DNA of 64,000 nt from Diphasiastrum complanatum (GCA_029204225.1 CM055105.1:49733720-49797719), one strand, 5' to 3'; numbered from the stretch's first letter, positions 23,937 to 38,233 are shown. Made by a program: numbers and translations. The notes: generated by a model from the sequence alone, not told the origin.

Positions 23937-24360
23937 CCCCCAAATTAATATAACCAGTAACATTGTTCTCAAAGCATGTACTATGAGCTAAAAACAACAC
24001 TTGGAGAGTAAAGAGTTAGGAATATGTCAAACACTTTTACACCTAGTATTTGGCAAGATGGGATTCTTTGCGATAACACCCCCCCCCCCCCCCCAATTCT
24101 TAATATAACTTCTCAAAGCATCTAGTATGAGCTACAAACAACACTTGGTAAGTCTTAAGACTTGGAGAGCAAAGAGTTATGCATTTGTCAAATACTTTTA
24201 CACCTAGCATTTGGCAAGTTAGACACAATGGTAGTAATTATAAGAATGAGTTAGACAAGCTTGTGAAGCCATCTAGAGGTGATTTGTTGTTTAGTTGCCT
24301 AGCTACATATCAAGCTACCCCAAGCTACGAAACAATTTACTATTATTTTGAGTGACAACC
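23937..24360. repeat. Two R repeats and poly-C: unit boundary
   Basis: A truncated R (23937-24057) is followed by GGATTCTTTGCGATAA, a run of about 17 C (24068-24084) and a full R (24092-24360). An identical arrangement is at 44435-44831. This repeated junction is the main evidence that the composite units are in tandem. Confidence 0.7.
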
Positions 24361-25097
24361 ATGAAGCTATCATGATTTGAAATGACATCAATATATTAAG
24401 CTACTCCCAAGTTGACCCTTTCCCAGGAAGCTTCTCTCTTGAAACTATAGCAAAAAGCTCTTATTCAAAGGAACAATCAAGGGTCGAGTACTTACCATAC
24501 GAGATGAAGACCAACAAGTAAGGCAAGGAAAGAAGATGTACGGTTTACTTTGCTATGTGCTTGGAGGTATGCTGAGCATGCTTGGAATATGAAGAACATG
24601 TGTTTTCCAAAAATATTAGTAGTCTCACAAAAAGGCTTGGAGTAACATTAGAATTTGGAAGTGGTGCGCCTACTTTGGATGGATGATCACTAACAAACAA
24701 TTTCTATCTAGTCCTTTTGCCGTGATATGTTCCCTCTTGTCGATATGATATTTTCATTGTGTGTCTAAATATTATTTGAGCTAAATATGTGTAACCTAAT
24801 TATTGTTGATTTTGATTTAATGAGCATTCAATGTTCATTTAATACATTAAATCAAATATCAACGATGAGAACACATATATATACACAACGAGAAGAAGGT
24901 ATATCTAGATCATAGATTATGAACTAAAGTGGACATTTCAAAAGTAGTGGAGAGATAGATTACCAGTTGAGTGCCATATACATTGGCCCTAGATGACTAT
25001 AATGGTCAATCTTAAAAGCTCCAATCAACAAATGTTGATGTTTTCAATGTACTCAATTCAAAAAATTGGCCCTAAAGGATTTTCTTTATAACATTTG
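24361..25097 (-). other. X downstream region
   Basis: Inverted match of 19329-20046. The 70-codon frame is stopped here (24554-24766). No other gene. Confidence 0.4.
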
Positions 25098-26429
<1,332 letters not shown>

Positions 26430-28118
26430 TGCATTCTATTTGTACTATTTCGGGTTACACGTTGAGGCATTTTAGTCATATGTATAGAGCATCCCATCCT
26501 TAAAGGAGAACTTGTGACCATTCTCTAACTATTCTCTAGGTGACTTGAATAAGCCCGCCCTACATTCATTTCAAAGTCAAGAATAATCCATGCCCCTTTC
26601 ACACTCATAGCCATCTATACTATACACCCCCCCTCCCCCCCTTACAACAATCAAATTTTACTTGTCCAAGAATAGGAGAAAGATAAGCATGAGAAAAGGT
26701 CACAATTGTATCACATTTTAGTTGCCCAAGACAAAGGTAGTGCATGAGAAATTAAGGCAACAGGAAAGGCACATTCACAGGTTTGTTTGAAGGGAGCTTT
26801 TCATGTCGCATAAGCATGAAGAGATGTGACGAAATAAAAGGTGAAAGTAGATTAATATTGATGTGTGATGTCCCTTTGTGTGAATATTTTCTGGATCCAA
26901 ACATCTAGTGTGTGGCTGTTAGGCTAGAGATAGCATGATATATTAATCTCAACATCCATTGGGGCGAGCTTCCGATCCACTTGAACACAAAACTTACAAG
27001 ACTATTTGCTTCATGATGTAAATGTGAATCCAACTTATCAACCATTATAGAAAATTTGAGCACAAAACGGGCCTTTCAAAAACATATCTTTTATTTTTTT
27101 TGGTCAAAGTTTCTTCCACATGGTCCAATCAAAACACTCAAATTTGAAATCTACGTAACGTAACTCCTTCAAATTGATTTTCTTTTCTTTTTAAAAGAAC
27201 TGTAATTTTCCGTCGGGGCAGCCCGTAAATAAGCCATTTTATTTGTAGTATAGTATGCAACTCAGCAAAAAAACAGTGTAACTCTTGAACGGCAACTCGG
27301 ATAGAGACGATTACAGTGCCATTAGAAAGCCCTCGACGAGAGCTTTTTCAACGACACCCAACATGACCCAGTTCCGAGCTACGGTGAAGAAGTTATGGCT
27401 AGTAAGGGACTAGCATTATGGTGCATTTAAGAGTAAAGGATCAAGCAAATACTTATAAAACTGGTATATGGCAAGTTAGACACAATGATAAATTCATGAG
27501 AATAAGTTAGTGAAGCTCAAAAAGTCATTTGGAGTGAGTTCTTGCCAAGTCCCAATTTGTTACCTTGCTATTTGTGAACTTGCCCCAAGATAAGGTGAAA
27601 AAAAACTTTTATTATTACGAATGACAACCATGAAGCTATCATAGTTTCAATCAACATCGATATAATTAAACAACAAAAATCATCACATACATGCAAACAA
27701 GATGGCAAACACTCATCAATTTTTCTGTGCAGGATTCGAGCCGAATTGTCTTCATGCCCAATTTCCTAGAAATAGGAGATATCGGAACAACAAATTTACA
27801 TTTTTCTAGAACCTATTGCATCATTATTTGATTGTGCTCTCTTTCTCTTACCTTAAATGGTGCAAAAAAGCTACTAGAATATCGAACCAATAATATCACA
27901 AGCTACATTCAAATGTGCTAAGATAACACGAAAGTGCAGCATAATTTGCTTATAATAGGCTACTTGCAAATGATCATAATCATGGTGAGCTGTGAACTCG
28001 ATCTTTGCCATTATAAATTAGCATACACTTGGTATAAATAGCATCATTTCCACCAAAAAGAAACTTTCAGAGGAAGTTGTTTTATAGAAAAACTAGAACT
28101 TCAGCCTCATAAAACTCT
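26430..28118 (-). other. X upstream region; 52-codon ORF broken
   Basis: Matches 15991-17302 inverted. The small ORF starting at 26614 gains a stop from a 10 bp duplication (AGAGAATAGTTAGAGAATG region). An interrupted poly-C lies at 26625-26641. At 27685 it departs from the other copies, and 27830-28118 belongs to the block seen at 11851. No intact gene. Confidence 0.4.
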
Positions 28119-29215
28119 TTAAGAATCTAGGTCCTTAATTTTCTCATTTGGTGTAGCTATGTATGTAAGCAAATGTTGCAGAACATTACAAAAATTCACA
28201 ATATCACGCTTTACTGCCATGTTGCCATGCATGCTTTTTAGGAAATGAAGACAAACTCTGATGGGAGAAGATTTGATGCTGGCACTTCCTTCTTCAAGCA
28301 TGGAAATGGAATTCAGAAGCTTTGAAAAGCCTTAGTGGTGATCTATCATTCGCTACGACCGTGCTTGATTACTCCTTCGCATCCTTGGACACCATCTACA
28401 TACATCCACCACAAATCCAGAGTGTTATCATCATCCATTTTCAAAAACCCTAAGCTGTCGAGACTTGCTACATTACACAAAAACCATCACATCTAGCACG
28501 AGAATGCTGAGGGGTAGTGCTACTGGAGCTTGTCAAAACCACACATTCAACACCGATTTGGGTTGCAATCTCTTACTAGTACGTTATCACGAAGAAACAT
28601 CATTGTTTCCACATCCTATCAGAGCGACATTGCTCCAAAATTTTCCACAAATTTCTATTCTCCATACACTGCCGAGCAATACTCTACATACACTGCTCAT
28701 AGAGCCGCGCCCCCATACTCTGCAATCACCGTGGACCGAGCTGAGTGTACATACTCTGCATTCGTTGTGGAACGAGCTGAGCGTCCATACTTTGCATACA
28801 AAGTTGACTGAGCCGAGTCCATCAGAAGTCGACCGATCCGATGCCCTCCACAGTCGATCGAGCCGAGACTCCACTTGTCTGTTACCAAAGCCGAACCTTG
28901 AACAGAGTCACCAGCCGAGTCCAGAACCTGTCTCCCACAACATCTTCCAGTTCTGATGACCCAACTCAAGACATAATTGACATCACCATGGAAAGCCTCC
29001 ATATCTCTGAGATGAACACTTGGTACCAGGAGGCACACTAGTTCCTGAGCCACATAGAGTTCCAACTTCCTCTTTTCAGTGGCTATCAGAGCCCATTTCT
29101 ATTGCATATTGCTTATAACCACACCGACAGATTTTCCAAGTCATGTTACCTCCTAACCAAAATTTTGTTTATATTATCCCTATTTCTGGAGCTGACATCA
29201 ATACATTTGTATTGC
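28119..29215 (+). pseudogene. U family copy d
   Basis: Plus-strand U copy with the Ser/Pro/Leu-rich frame (28465-28956, 163 codons), the CCTATCAGAGC word near 28614 and the ITMESLHISEMN segment. It is cut in the LPPNQ part after ADINT-equivalent sequence, where MSKYH-flank sequence starts near 29215. The reverse-strand 60-codon ORF (28301-28119) is the partner of 11702-11884. Confidence 0.4.
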
Positions 29216-29965
29216 ACATCAAAGTTTCCTTTCCATCTACTCAAAGCGTTCACATCAAAGAAAAACAGTCTTACCAATCTGAAAATCATGGCAAGAAACT
29301 TTGAATATTTTGGATAACAATGAGCGCCAACGTGAATCTTGAAATTCAGAAAATACACCGAGTGTGTTGGATCAAATGGAGAGGCAAGTTTATTTCAAAC
29401 TTTTGCAATTCAGAAATTTGCAATTTCAACATACATCTATTGAAAAAATATTTTGCTTATTTTGCTCATAACTGCAAAGCTTTAATTTTGCATATAAAGC
29501 AAGAAACTTGGAGTGTGATGGATAAAAAAGAGCGCCAAGGTCATTTCAAACTTTTCCAATTAATTTTTTTTTAATTAAGATGAGTTTTAATAGCTTACAA
29601 GATATATAACAAGTTCGTTTTCTACTAGATTAATCTATCGATCATTAAGATGTCTAAATATCATCTCCATATTGATCTTCCCACAGAATATGCTCCACTG
29701 TCGAGAAAAAATTTGAAAGGATCCACCTTACCAGCTCACCAAAGGACGAAAGACAGGAAACAAGTTTCAAACAGGTTTTAAAGAAGATCATAAAATTCTA
29801 TTTTGGATTTTTAGTAAAACAGAATATCCAGAGATAATTAAGAATCATATGAGCGATACACCACTCAATGTTCCTAGAATAGGTGATTTTAAGGTGGAAT
29901 GGGATTTGGTTCACACACCAAGAGCTACAGGGAGTGAAAATCCAAAACTTAGCGAAATGTTTTAA
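29216..29965 (+). pseudogene. Short MSKYH gene with internal deletion, copy 1
   Basis: The gene start region (ATG near 29650, MSKYHLHIDLPTEYAPLS) jumps at 29756 from GACAGGAAACA directly to GTTTCAAACAGGTTTTAAAG, the beginning of the final exon-like part. This removes about 1.28 kb. The same join, to the base as far as I can see, is at about 62704. The deleted form was therefore itself duplicated. Confidence 0.55.
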
Positions 29966-30064
29966 CTGATCAAACAACATTTATATAGCTAAAACCAATA
30001 AAACCCAAGCCGTACACTCGTCGATCCAATAGTGGATCAGATCTATGGCGCGTAATACAACTGT

Positions 30065-30440
30065 CCACACGTGTGAGACCACACGTGCTACAATACACGT
30101 CAATCTGCCATTCGGCCACCTACCCACACGTGCGAGCTAACACGTGCCAGAACACACGTCACCAAACCATTCGACCACATGGCCACATGTGCAAGTTTCA
30201 CACATGTGGATACAGAAGTGTGGTCCCACACGTCAAGTATTGATTGGGCCACGTGACCACACGTGCGAGCCGATACATGCAAGAACACATGTCGCTGATC
30301 CATTCGGCCACGTGTCCCCATGTGAGATCCCACACGTGTTGATCCAGACGTGCAGTTTCACACATGCGTATACAAACCTGTGTTTCCACATGTCAGCTAC
30401 TGACTGGGCCACGTGTCACTGGGATTCACACGTGCCAACT
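30065..30440 (+). promoter_or_regulatory. G-box array, 10 hexamers
   Basis: Ten exact CACGTG sites in about 375 bp, same family as 1377-1745. It drives the MAGDSRD short ORF. Confidence 0.7.
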
Positions 30441-30449
30441 TTTTTCTCC

Positions 30450-30457
30450 TATATAAG
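30450..30457 (+). promoter_or_regulatory. TATA box
   Basis: TATATAAG in the conserved promoter context, 22 bp before the ATG at 30479. Confidence 0.6.
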
Positions 30458-30478
30458 TCCATTCCCGGGGATTGTACA

Positions 30479-30550
30479 ATGGCCGGTGATTCCAGGGATT
30501 TCAGAAAGGTCAACATACGACGAGTTGAGGCTACAACTACAACCACATAG
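30479..30550 (+). CDS. Short ORF behind a G-box promoter (MAGDSRD), truncated
   Basis: 23 codons starting MAGDSRDFRKVNIRRVEAT. It runs into satellite DNA and stops. See the longer copy at 10368-10457. Confidence 0.25.
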   Translation: MAGDSRDFRKVNIRRVEATTTTT

Positions 30551-30955
30551 TCCTACCATAGGCTTGTGTGGTTTACCACATGGCCTACCTTAGACTTGTG
30601 TAGCAGGCCACATAGGCCTGCGATTGACCAAGGCTGTCATAGGTGCCCACGTGTCAAGTCATGTATGACTGCCATGTGGCAAATCATGCAGGCTTGGGGC
30701 TAGACACGTGGCAAGCCACGTAGGCCCATCATAGGCTGGCAAGCTAACCAGCCTCTACCTATGTGGTCTGCTATTTGCAAAGCCTATCGCACACTACCAC
30801 ATGGCAAGCCACGTAGGTCTACCACATGGCAAATCATGCAGGCTTGAGGGTTGCCATGTGGCAAGCCATGTAGGCCTACCATAACCTTGTATGTCAAGTC
30901 AACTGGGCCCTGTGCCACGTAGGCTTGAGTGGACCTAGAGATCTATATATATATA
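30551..30955. repeat. Satellite-like DNA block
   Basis: Same family as 8990-9780, inverted. It ends at TCTATATATATATATAGGTGG before the reverse transcriptase. Confidence 0.7.
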
Positions 30956-31017
30956 TAGGTGGGCTGAAATCTCTTGCCATAAAAACCAGCCAAGAAGATA
31001 AACTTTTTCAAACCCTA

Positions 31018-31935
31018 AATGTGCCCTAAAAGACACAAAAAATAGCAAGTATCAAATCTAAAAAATCAGCCCCAAAATGTGTCAAAACCACACATTAGAT
31101 GGATGCAGGAACTCCCCCTCCTACAAGCCTTGTGTGCTGAAAATTTCAGCCTAAAATTGCATTACAAACTCAAAACACCAGCAAGCAAAGAATTAGGTTA
31201 CCCCCAAAAAAGCAATATTCCTTTGAACGGGATTGACGATTTGAAAACTATTATGACTAAAATGATTTGTTCGGCATTTAAATTTGCCAAAATCAAATTG
31301 CTCAAATACAAACAAATATCTGGAACCAATGATTTTAAATGGGTTTCGAAAAATACAGGTTAATATGAATGGAGTTCTATAGACCGCAAGAATAGCTTAT
31401 GCATTTGGAATTCCTATTTGATAGACAATTGCATTATCAGACTTGGGGATCATACTTGGCGATAGGTTGGGGGAATACCAATGGGTTTTTCATATTCACC
31501 AATGTCTTGTAATTGGTACCGTTCTTTTTTTAAATTGCAGTTTATTAAGAGGCTTGCAAGATTAGGGGAAATTAAATTTATAAACGACTTCAAATATTCG
31601 TTCAGGTACATTGACGATATATGCTTTATCAATAACCATACGGTTGGCGTTTCCCAGACAAGACTCAACCAAGAACACCTGACAATCCTTTTTGGATCTA
31701 TCCCCTGGAATACCTTGAGATAGACGGAAACGACAACACATGTAATTTGGTGAACTTTCCGAATATTACAATTACCTTTAACCCAATTACCGGTTGTACA
31801 CATCTGTCCAAATATGATAAAAGGGGAGACCTTCCTTTTAGCTTTTTGCAATATATACACCTTGCCTCATATAGACCCGTGTTTAACTCATATAATAGAT
31901 CTGTGGTAACTTGGGGTAGCTTGATATGTATCTAG
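31018..31935 (+). pseudogene. Divergent reverse transcriptase, plus copy
   Basis: Partner of 8024-8941. FRYIDDICFINN and YDKRGDLPF are preserved. Stops occur after RHKK, after KNTG, at the shared TAG before VGGIPMG, and a small frameshift follows the NNHTV region. More decayed than the left copy. It ends in the R repeat. Confidence 0.55.
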
Positions 31936-32143
31936 GCAACTAATAAAACAACAACACACCTCTGGATGGCTTCACAAGCTTCTCTAACTCATTCTTATGA
32001 TACTATCGTTATGTCTAACTTTCCAAATACTAGATGCAAGAGTATTTGACAGATTCCTAATTCTTTACTCTCCAAGTGTTGTTTGTAGCTCATCGTAGAT
32101 GCTTTGAGAATAATGTTACTAGTTATATTAATTGGGGGGGGGG
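31905..32143. repeat. R repeat with poly-G
   Basis: Inverted R, followed by a G run at 32134-32143. Mirror of 7817-8070. Confidence 0.65.
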
Positions 32144-32379
32144 GAGATTTTGGATTTTTTGCTCTTGAATACGGATTTTGGAAGTTCCTTTATTGCATTC
32201 AAGTTTGCCATTACTTTTTCCCTATTCACTTTTTTGGGTTAAGGCAATTGAAAGCCTTAAAAAAAAAAGCAATTTTTGTTGAGTACTTTGTAGACCTAGC
32301 AACCGTATCCTTTTAGAGGTGTATGCTATTTTTTTTCCATTTGAAAATGGCTTCTAATAATCACTTAAGGGTCACTTGA

Positions 32380-33480
32380 TTGGAAATTGGCACAGTGGCA
32401 ATTCATAGTATGGATTGTCAGCCGATTACCAAAAGGAGTGCAAATGGAATGTCCTCCATACTGAAAGATGCTATCCGAGTGGTCAAAGCCTACGATAGCA
32501 CCGTGATTGCCTCACGAAAGAGTATGCACAGCCAATCAGCCCAAAAGCCTAAGAATGAAAAGCCAAAAAATAATAAGATAAAAAATCTATTTTTTGATGA
32601 ACTAGAAGCTACTGCTTGCCAACAAACTTGGGCATCATGCCAAAGAGAGATCCGAGAGGGAAAATAAATCATCAAGTTTCATGGCGATGGATTTACCGAC
32701 AGGTAAATTGAAAGTTGATTTGTTAAATGGTTTTGAATATACTTGTAACTTTAGTACACTTTCTTTCAAGTCTAATCAATGGTTTCAAGTTAAAGGCAAT
32801 ATTCTAGGGAAAGACATAAGTATAATGTTTGATTTTGGAGGTACTCACAACTTTTTGAATGTGCGGCTTGTATAGAAGCTTCGAGTGCCCACCATGGCCA
32901 GTGATCAATATTATGTGGTCCTCTAGCCTCAGGGTCAGACACAGAAGTTTGGGATGTGAAAGTCCCTACTTTGGAGGTTCGAATGCAAGATCATGTTGAG
33001 TGGCTCGACTTCCATGTTATGAATCTTGATAGAACTTATGTAATCCTAGGATATGAATGGTTTTTTGATAAATCAGATTGTTGAATATAGATTTTAAAAA
33101 CCATACTATTGTATTTAAAGATAAGTTTGACCAGATAGTCTCTATTTATGGGGAGACTAATGTACTCCCATCACCGATGGTTTCCTTGGCGGAAGTTATG
33201 GAAAAACTACATAATTCTAAGTATGAGCTTTTTCATCTTGTTTTGAAATCTCGTATGCATTGTGATGTGAATGTGTTAACATGCTTTAACACCAGAAATT
33301 AGCATCAAGAATAGCTTTTAATGCAAGATTTAAAACAAGAGTTCAATGATGTTTTTCCTAAATAGCTAAGATTTTCTGAGGTACATACTTCTAATTATAT
33401 TGCAGTCCGTTGTTAGAACATAATCAAATTTTTCTGAAATGAAATCTTTGAAATGTTTTAGAAAAGAGCAAGAACATAAA
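32380..33480 (+). pseudogene. Ty3/gypsy-type remnant, plus copy
   Basis: Partner of 6151-7560. The retropepsin-like frame 32681-32875 reads FDFGGTHNFL. The frame 33078-33302 follows a frameshift in the ILGYEWFF region. The reverse transcriptase start is stopped near 33362. No RNase H or integrase remains. Confidence 0.6.
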
Positions 33481-34607
33481 GATAGATTTTCAATTTCAAA
33501 ATTGCAGAAAACATCAAACAGAAAGTACCATTCACTTTTGATGTTAGGTAAGTATGACCAAGCAAACACAATATTATGGAAGGACTTGTGTATATAAGGC
33601 CAAAGATCTGTAATAAAATACAAGTGTAAAAGTGTCTTACATAAACGGTCTCAAACATTCTATTATAGTAGCGTAAATGTAAAAATATATTTGCCTTGTC
33701 CTTGCGTGTGCTGAGCTGTAGTCGATCCACCGTATTCCTAGTGAGAGTTCTTCTATGCAGATCCTCGTCATCCTGCGAGCTAGTTAATACCTGTAAAAAT
33801 TCAGTCTTTTAGCCAGTAAGTCTTCTTTTGCACCACTGCCTTGTCCATCCTTTCCTTTATATCATGTATACTTCTTTCTTTTTCTCATATTTTGTCCAGA
33901 AACCACCAAACGAGGGTTGTTTAGATTGAAAGAACCAGTCCTTTCATTTGAGTTTTGGAAGAATTTATTTTGGACCGTGAAAAAACGTGGTCTTTTGAGG
34001 AGGCGTTCAATCTCTCTGATATTTTCATCATCTCCTAAGTTGGCAAGGAGTTTAGCAGAAGGGTTTGTAACAAATCAATCATGTGCTGGCGTAAAAAGAG
34101 AAAAGTATGTGTGACTTGACAACGTCTTTGGCGAGCTTGTGTAGCCAAAGAAAAAAGCCATTCATCTAATTTTGGAAGGATGCACCAAGGAAGAATTTAC
34201 TAAGATTGTTCATCATGAAACACGATGATCCAAAAAAAAGGAAATGACATGGAGACCCATTTTTTTTTAATTTTATAAAAAAAATACCCATATTTAAAAT
34301 GCTTCAAATAAAGATATTGTAATGCTAAAAAAAATGTTGTATTTTGCAAGAAAATAAATCAAGCTACTAAAATTTTGTTAATAGATTTTTATTAATAATT
34401 GCACATTAGCTTACATGAAATAATAATACTATTCAAAATAAAATCATTGGACACAACCATAAGAGTAACTAAAAAAAAAAAAATTGCTTATTAAAACAAA
34501 AGTTTTTAATTTTATTTTAAAAATTTTAGAAGTGTTTTAAATTACAATTCTTGTATCAAGAAAAATATTTTTTAAATTATGACCTAAGCTGAGCCAAAAG
34601 GAATCAT
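33481..34607. other. Spacer with one small ORF
   Basis: The 65-codon frame 33917-34114 (MFRLKEP start) is the counterpart of 5826-6029. 34190-34580 is strongly AT-rich. No further gene is seen. Confidence 0.3.
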
Positions 34608-36174
34608 ATGCACATAAATATGCCTCTTCAAATCATTCCTACAAGATCAGTTGAATCATCATGCAATAATCATCGTTTCCACATCCTATCAGAGCAACAT
34701 TGCTCCAAAGTTTTTCACAAATTTTTAGTCTCCATACACTGTCGAGCAATACTCTACATACACTGCTCAGAGAGCCTAGCCCCCATGCTCTGCAATCACT
34801 GTGGACCGAGTCGAGCATCCATACTCTACATTCACTGTGGACTGAGTTGAGCGTCCATATTCTGCATACAAAGTTGACTGAGCCGAGTCCTTCCAAAGAC
34901 GACCGATCCGAAGCCCTCCACAGTCGACCGAGCCGAGACTCCACTTGACTGTTACCAGAGCCGAACCTTCAATAGAGTCAGCAGCCGAGTCCAGAACCTG
35001 TCTGCCACAACATCTTCCAGTTCTGATGACCCAACTCAAGACAAAATTGACATCACCATGCAAAGCCTCGATATCTCTGAGATGAACACTTGGTACCAGT
35101 AGGCACACTAGTTCCTGAGCCACATAGAATTCCAACTTCCTCTTTTGATCAGTGGCTAGCAGAGCCCGTTTCGATTGCATATTGCTTATAACCACACCGA
35201 CAGATTTTCTAGTTCATGTTACCTCCTAACCAAAATTTTGTTTATATTATCCCTATTTCTAGAGCTGACCTGAATACATTTGGCTTCCCTAGGGGACCAA
35301 ACACTGTCAATAGGACCCTCAAAAAGATTGAATCCACAACATACTTCAAATACATAGATCCCTCAGTGGACAAATGGAAAAAAAAAGATGGTTACCTTAT
35401 TGAGGTCATAAATGATAAGCCCTTAGCTGCTCCGTGCGCCTATCTAACGAAATATACATAGGGCTATAGGTCCAAGATCACGCGTATCCCCATGAAACTA
35501 TTCCACATGATGGCTGATTCTAAACTACATGATCAGAACCTTTATGACTCGGCCCAGTTTGCTTCCACCTGCCTCCATGACTATATCAAGAACAAGCAAA
35601 CCTCCAATTATTGGGCTATCTTCTGGTAGATGTCACTTTGCAGCAGTTGAGCCACTGACCTCGATTTTGAGACCACTTGATGCTAGCAAATAAAAGCTTG
35701 GGAGACTCCCTCAGAACCGGCCAAGAATACCAACTCTACTTCCAGGCCTATTGCAACAGATTCCACGCAAGTAGCTTCTCAAAAGAGAAAGAGTTCTTTC
35801 TCTCCACAAGGGCCAACTGCAAAGCACCAAATGGTCGACCTAGTTAAGCTTACATCGAGAAAGACACCCATGTACTCTATGTCACAGACGAAGGATCGAT
35901 ACAAGCGAAGTGTCATGCTTCATCAGATGAAACAGACTCAAATGATGTGGAGTTTACATTCAAGGAGTTCCATGGCCCAAAAGGGCTGTCTAAGAAATGC
36001 CATGTAAGAGAGAGAAAATTGTCGAATTTTAAAACTCCGACCGAGTTTTTGGTCTGCCCGCACAACTCCGATGACTTGACCTCACTAGTAACGTATGTAG
36101 TTAACTGGAAGTTGGGTAGCCACAACGCGTGGGGTCCATACTTCAAGATTCTATTTTCTACCATTAACTAACAT
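34608..36174 (+). pseudogene. U family copy e, fullest length
   Basis: The longest U copy: a CCTATCAGAGC word near 34685, Ser/Pro/Leu-rich frame 34700-34948, ITMQSLDISEMN segment, LPPNQ frame 35216-35461 with a stop after AYLTKYT, a Lys-rich region, and the terminal frame ending FKILFSTIN at 36171. One stop interrupts the terminal frame at the EAYIEKD point. The protein is unknown. Possibly it was an element ORF or a captured host gene. Confidence 0.45.
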
Positions 36175-36645
36175 GACTTCTCATGTAAATGTAAATCGTA
36201 TTGCACATCAAAGTTTTCTTTCCATCTCCTAAAGTGTTCACATCAAAGGAAAACAGTCTTATCGATCTGCAAATCATGGCAAGAAACTTTGAATATTTTG
36301 GATCACAATGAGCGCCAACGTGAATCTAAATTTTTGAAACTCAGAAAATACGGAAGTGTGTTGGATCAAATGAAGCGGCAAGGTTATCTCAAACTTTTGC
36401 AATTCAAAAATTTGCAATTTCAACACACATCTATTGAAAAAATATTTTGCTTATTTTGCTCATAACTGCAAAGCTTTGATTTTGCATATAAAGCAAGAAA
36501 CATGGAGTGTGATGGATCAAAAAGAGTGCCAAGGTCATTTCCAACTTTTCCAATTATTTTTTTTTTATTATTAAGATGAGTTTTAATAGCTTACAAGATA
36601 TATAACAAGTGGGTTTTCTACTAGATTAATCTATCGATTATTAAG
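36175..36645 (+). other. Diverged ~50 bp motif repeats
   Basis: Three related stretches read as QETLNILDHNERQ, RKYGSVLDQMKRQGYLK and QETWSVMDQKECQGHF. The first two share a frame. The third is in another frame. It may be decayed coding sequence of the MSKYH gene or a neighbour. Confidence 0.3.
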
Positions 36646-38233
36646 ATGTCTAAATATCATCTCCATATTGATCTTCCCACAGAATATGCTCCACTGTCGA
36701 GAAAAAATCTGAAAGGATCCACCTTACCAACTCACCAAAGGACGAAAGACAGGAAACATTGTGATCTATGGGTTGATGGAAGTTTGTATCCAATCGATCC
36801 AAGCTCAATGCAACATCCAAATTTTAGATCGGCCACACAACTCATACTGTTTTTGTGTGAAGGACACGATAGTCTATTGGGTTATTGTGAAAGATTGAAA
36901 AGTTATGGCATTAGTTATTCAATGAAAAAATCCACTATTTGGAAAATATGTTGAATGGTTTGCTTACTGACTACCGAGAAAAAGAAATTTTTTTTTGCAA
37001 ACAAAAGAAGAAAATGAAATCTTGAAGATAGATAATTCTCGTTTGCAAGATATTATATTAAACCTCAACCAAGAAACTGACAATATGAAACTAATTGTAC
37101 AAACATTGTGTACCTCATATTGTCAAATAAATGTAGAGGTAAACACATTTCGGAAGAAAATACTGAACAATAAGCGAAAAAGAGTTATTTTAAAAAGTAG
37201 TGACGAGCTCTCAACAAGTGGGGGTCAACGGAAAAAAAAGAATATATGCTTTCAAGTAGGATCAATGGTTGTGAATTCTTTTTTTCTAAATCTTATTTTT
37301 ATTTTGCGGAGCAGCTTTAGTCACCAATGAAAATCCGAAAGACAAGGACATGATTGGAAAGTCTTTGAGTGCATACTTACAGCCAAGTCAACGACGAGTC
37401 TACTTGGAAATCAACGACGAGTCAAAGATTGCAGAGGCCCTTATGGGCGAAGTCGGCAAGATCATTGACCGAAAATTGATACAAGGGGCATGTGATTATT
37501 CTGGTATTAGCAGGGATGCATATGACACAATGTTTAAAATTATCAAAGAGGCATTTGGACAAGTACATATAAAACAATTTCCTATTCCCCGACCCTTTCA
37601 AATCAAATTAGAGAGGGATGTGTTAAACAGGGGTTTGCAAAAGATCATTGGTATTCCTTACCATATCAATGAAATTTATAACTCAAAACATGGCACTTTG
37701 TCATATGATTCTACCAACAATATGTTTGTAGATCTGAATCATTTATAGAGATCTATTGTAAAGTTTTATGGAATCACAAACGAAATTGAAAGGGTTAGTG
37801 TTACACTTATGAATGGAACATTAAGCAATACGATAAACTCGGAGAGTCTTAATTTCAGTGTGCAGTCCGAAAATAATATTTGGTGGTTGGCAGCTTTCCA
37901 GGCTTAAATCTATTCTATTGAGTACTAGCAACTAATTCATCTCGAGAATTAATGGTTTTGTGTTTTAAGCTAATATTGTTTTGTTATTATAGGTCTGAGT
38001 TCAATTCTCTTCAAATATTTCATGATTTTGTGTTTCAAACAGGTTTTAAAGAAGATCATGAAATTCTATTTTGGATTTTTAGTAAAACAGAATATCCAGA
38101 GATAATTAAGTATCATATGAGCGACACACCACTCAATGTTCCTAGAATAGGTGATTTTAAGGTGGAATGGTATTTGGTTCACACACCAAGAGCTACAGGG
38201 AGTGAAAATCCAAAACTTACAGAAATGTTTTAA
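36646..38233 (+). pseudogene. MSKYH gene, plus copy (unknown multi-part protein)
   Basis: Starts MSKYHLHIDLPTEYAPLSRK at 36646. The frame breaks at 36940 where a poly-A run is one base shorter than in the left copy. 36995-37330 encodes a coiled coil (ENEILKIDNSRLQDIILNLN and onward) and a basic cluster (KKILNNKRKR) that could be a nuclear signal. A GT at about 37257 and TTTGCGGAGCAG near 37314 look like intron borders. 37350-37748 carries EALMGEVGKIIDRKLIQGAC to FVDLNHL. After AT-rich DNA ending TTATTATAG (37992), the last part encodes GFKEDHEILFWIFSKTE to the stop at 38233. Family unknown. The G-box array starts about 100 bp downstream. Confidence 0.4.
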
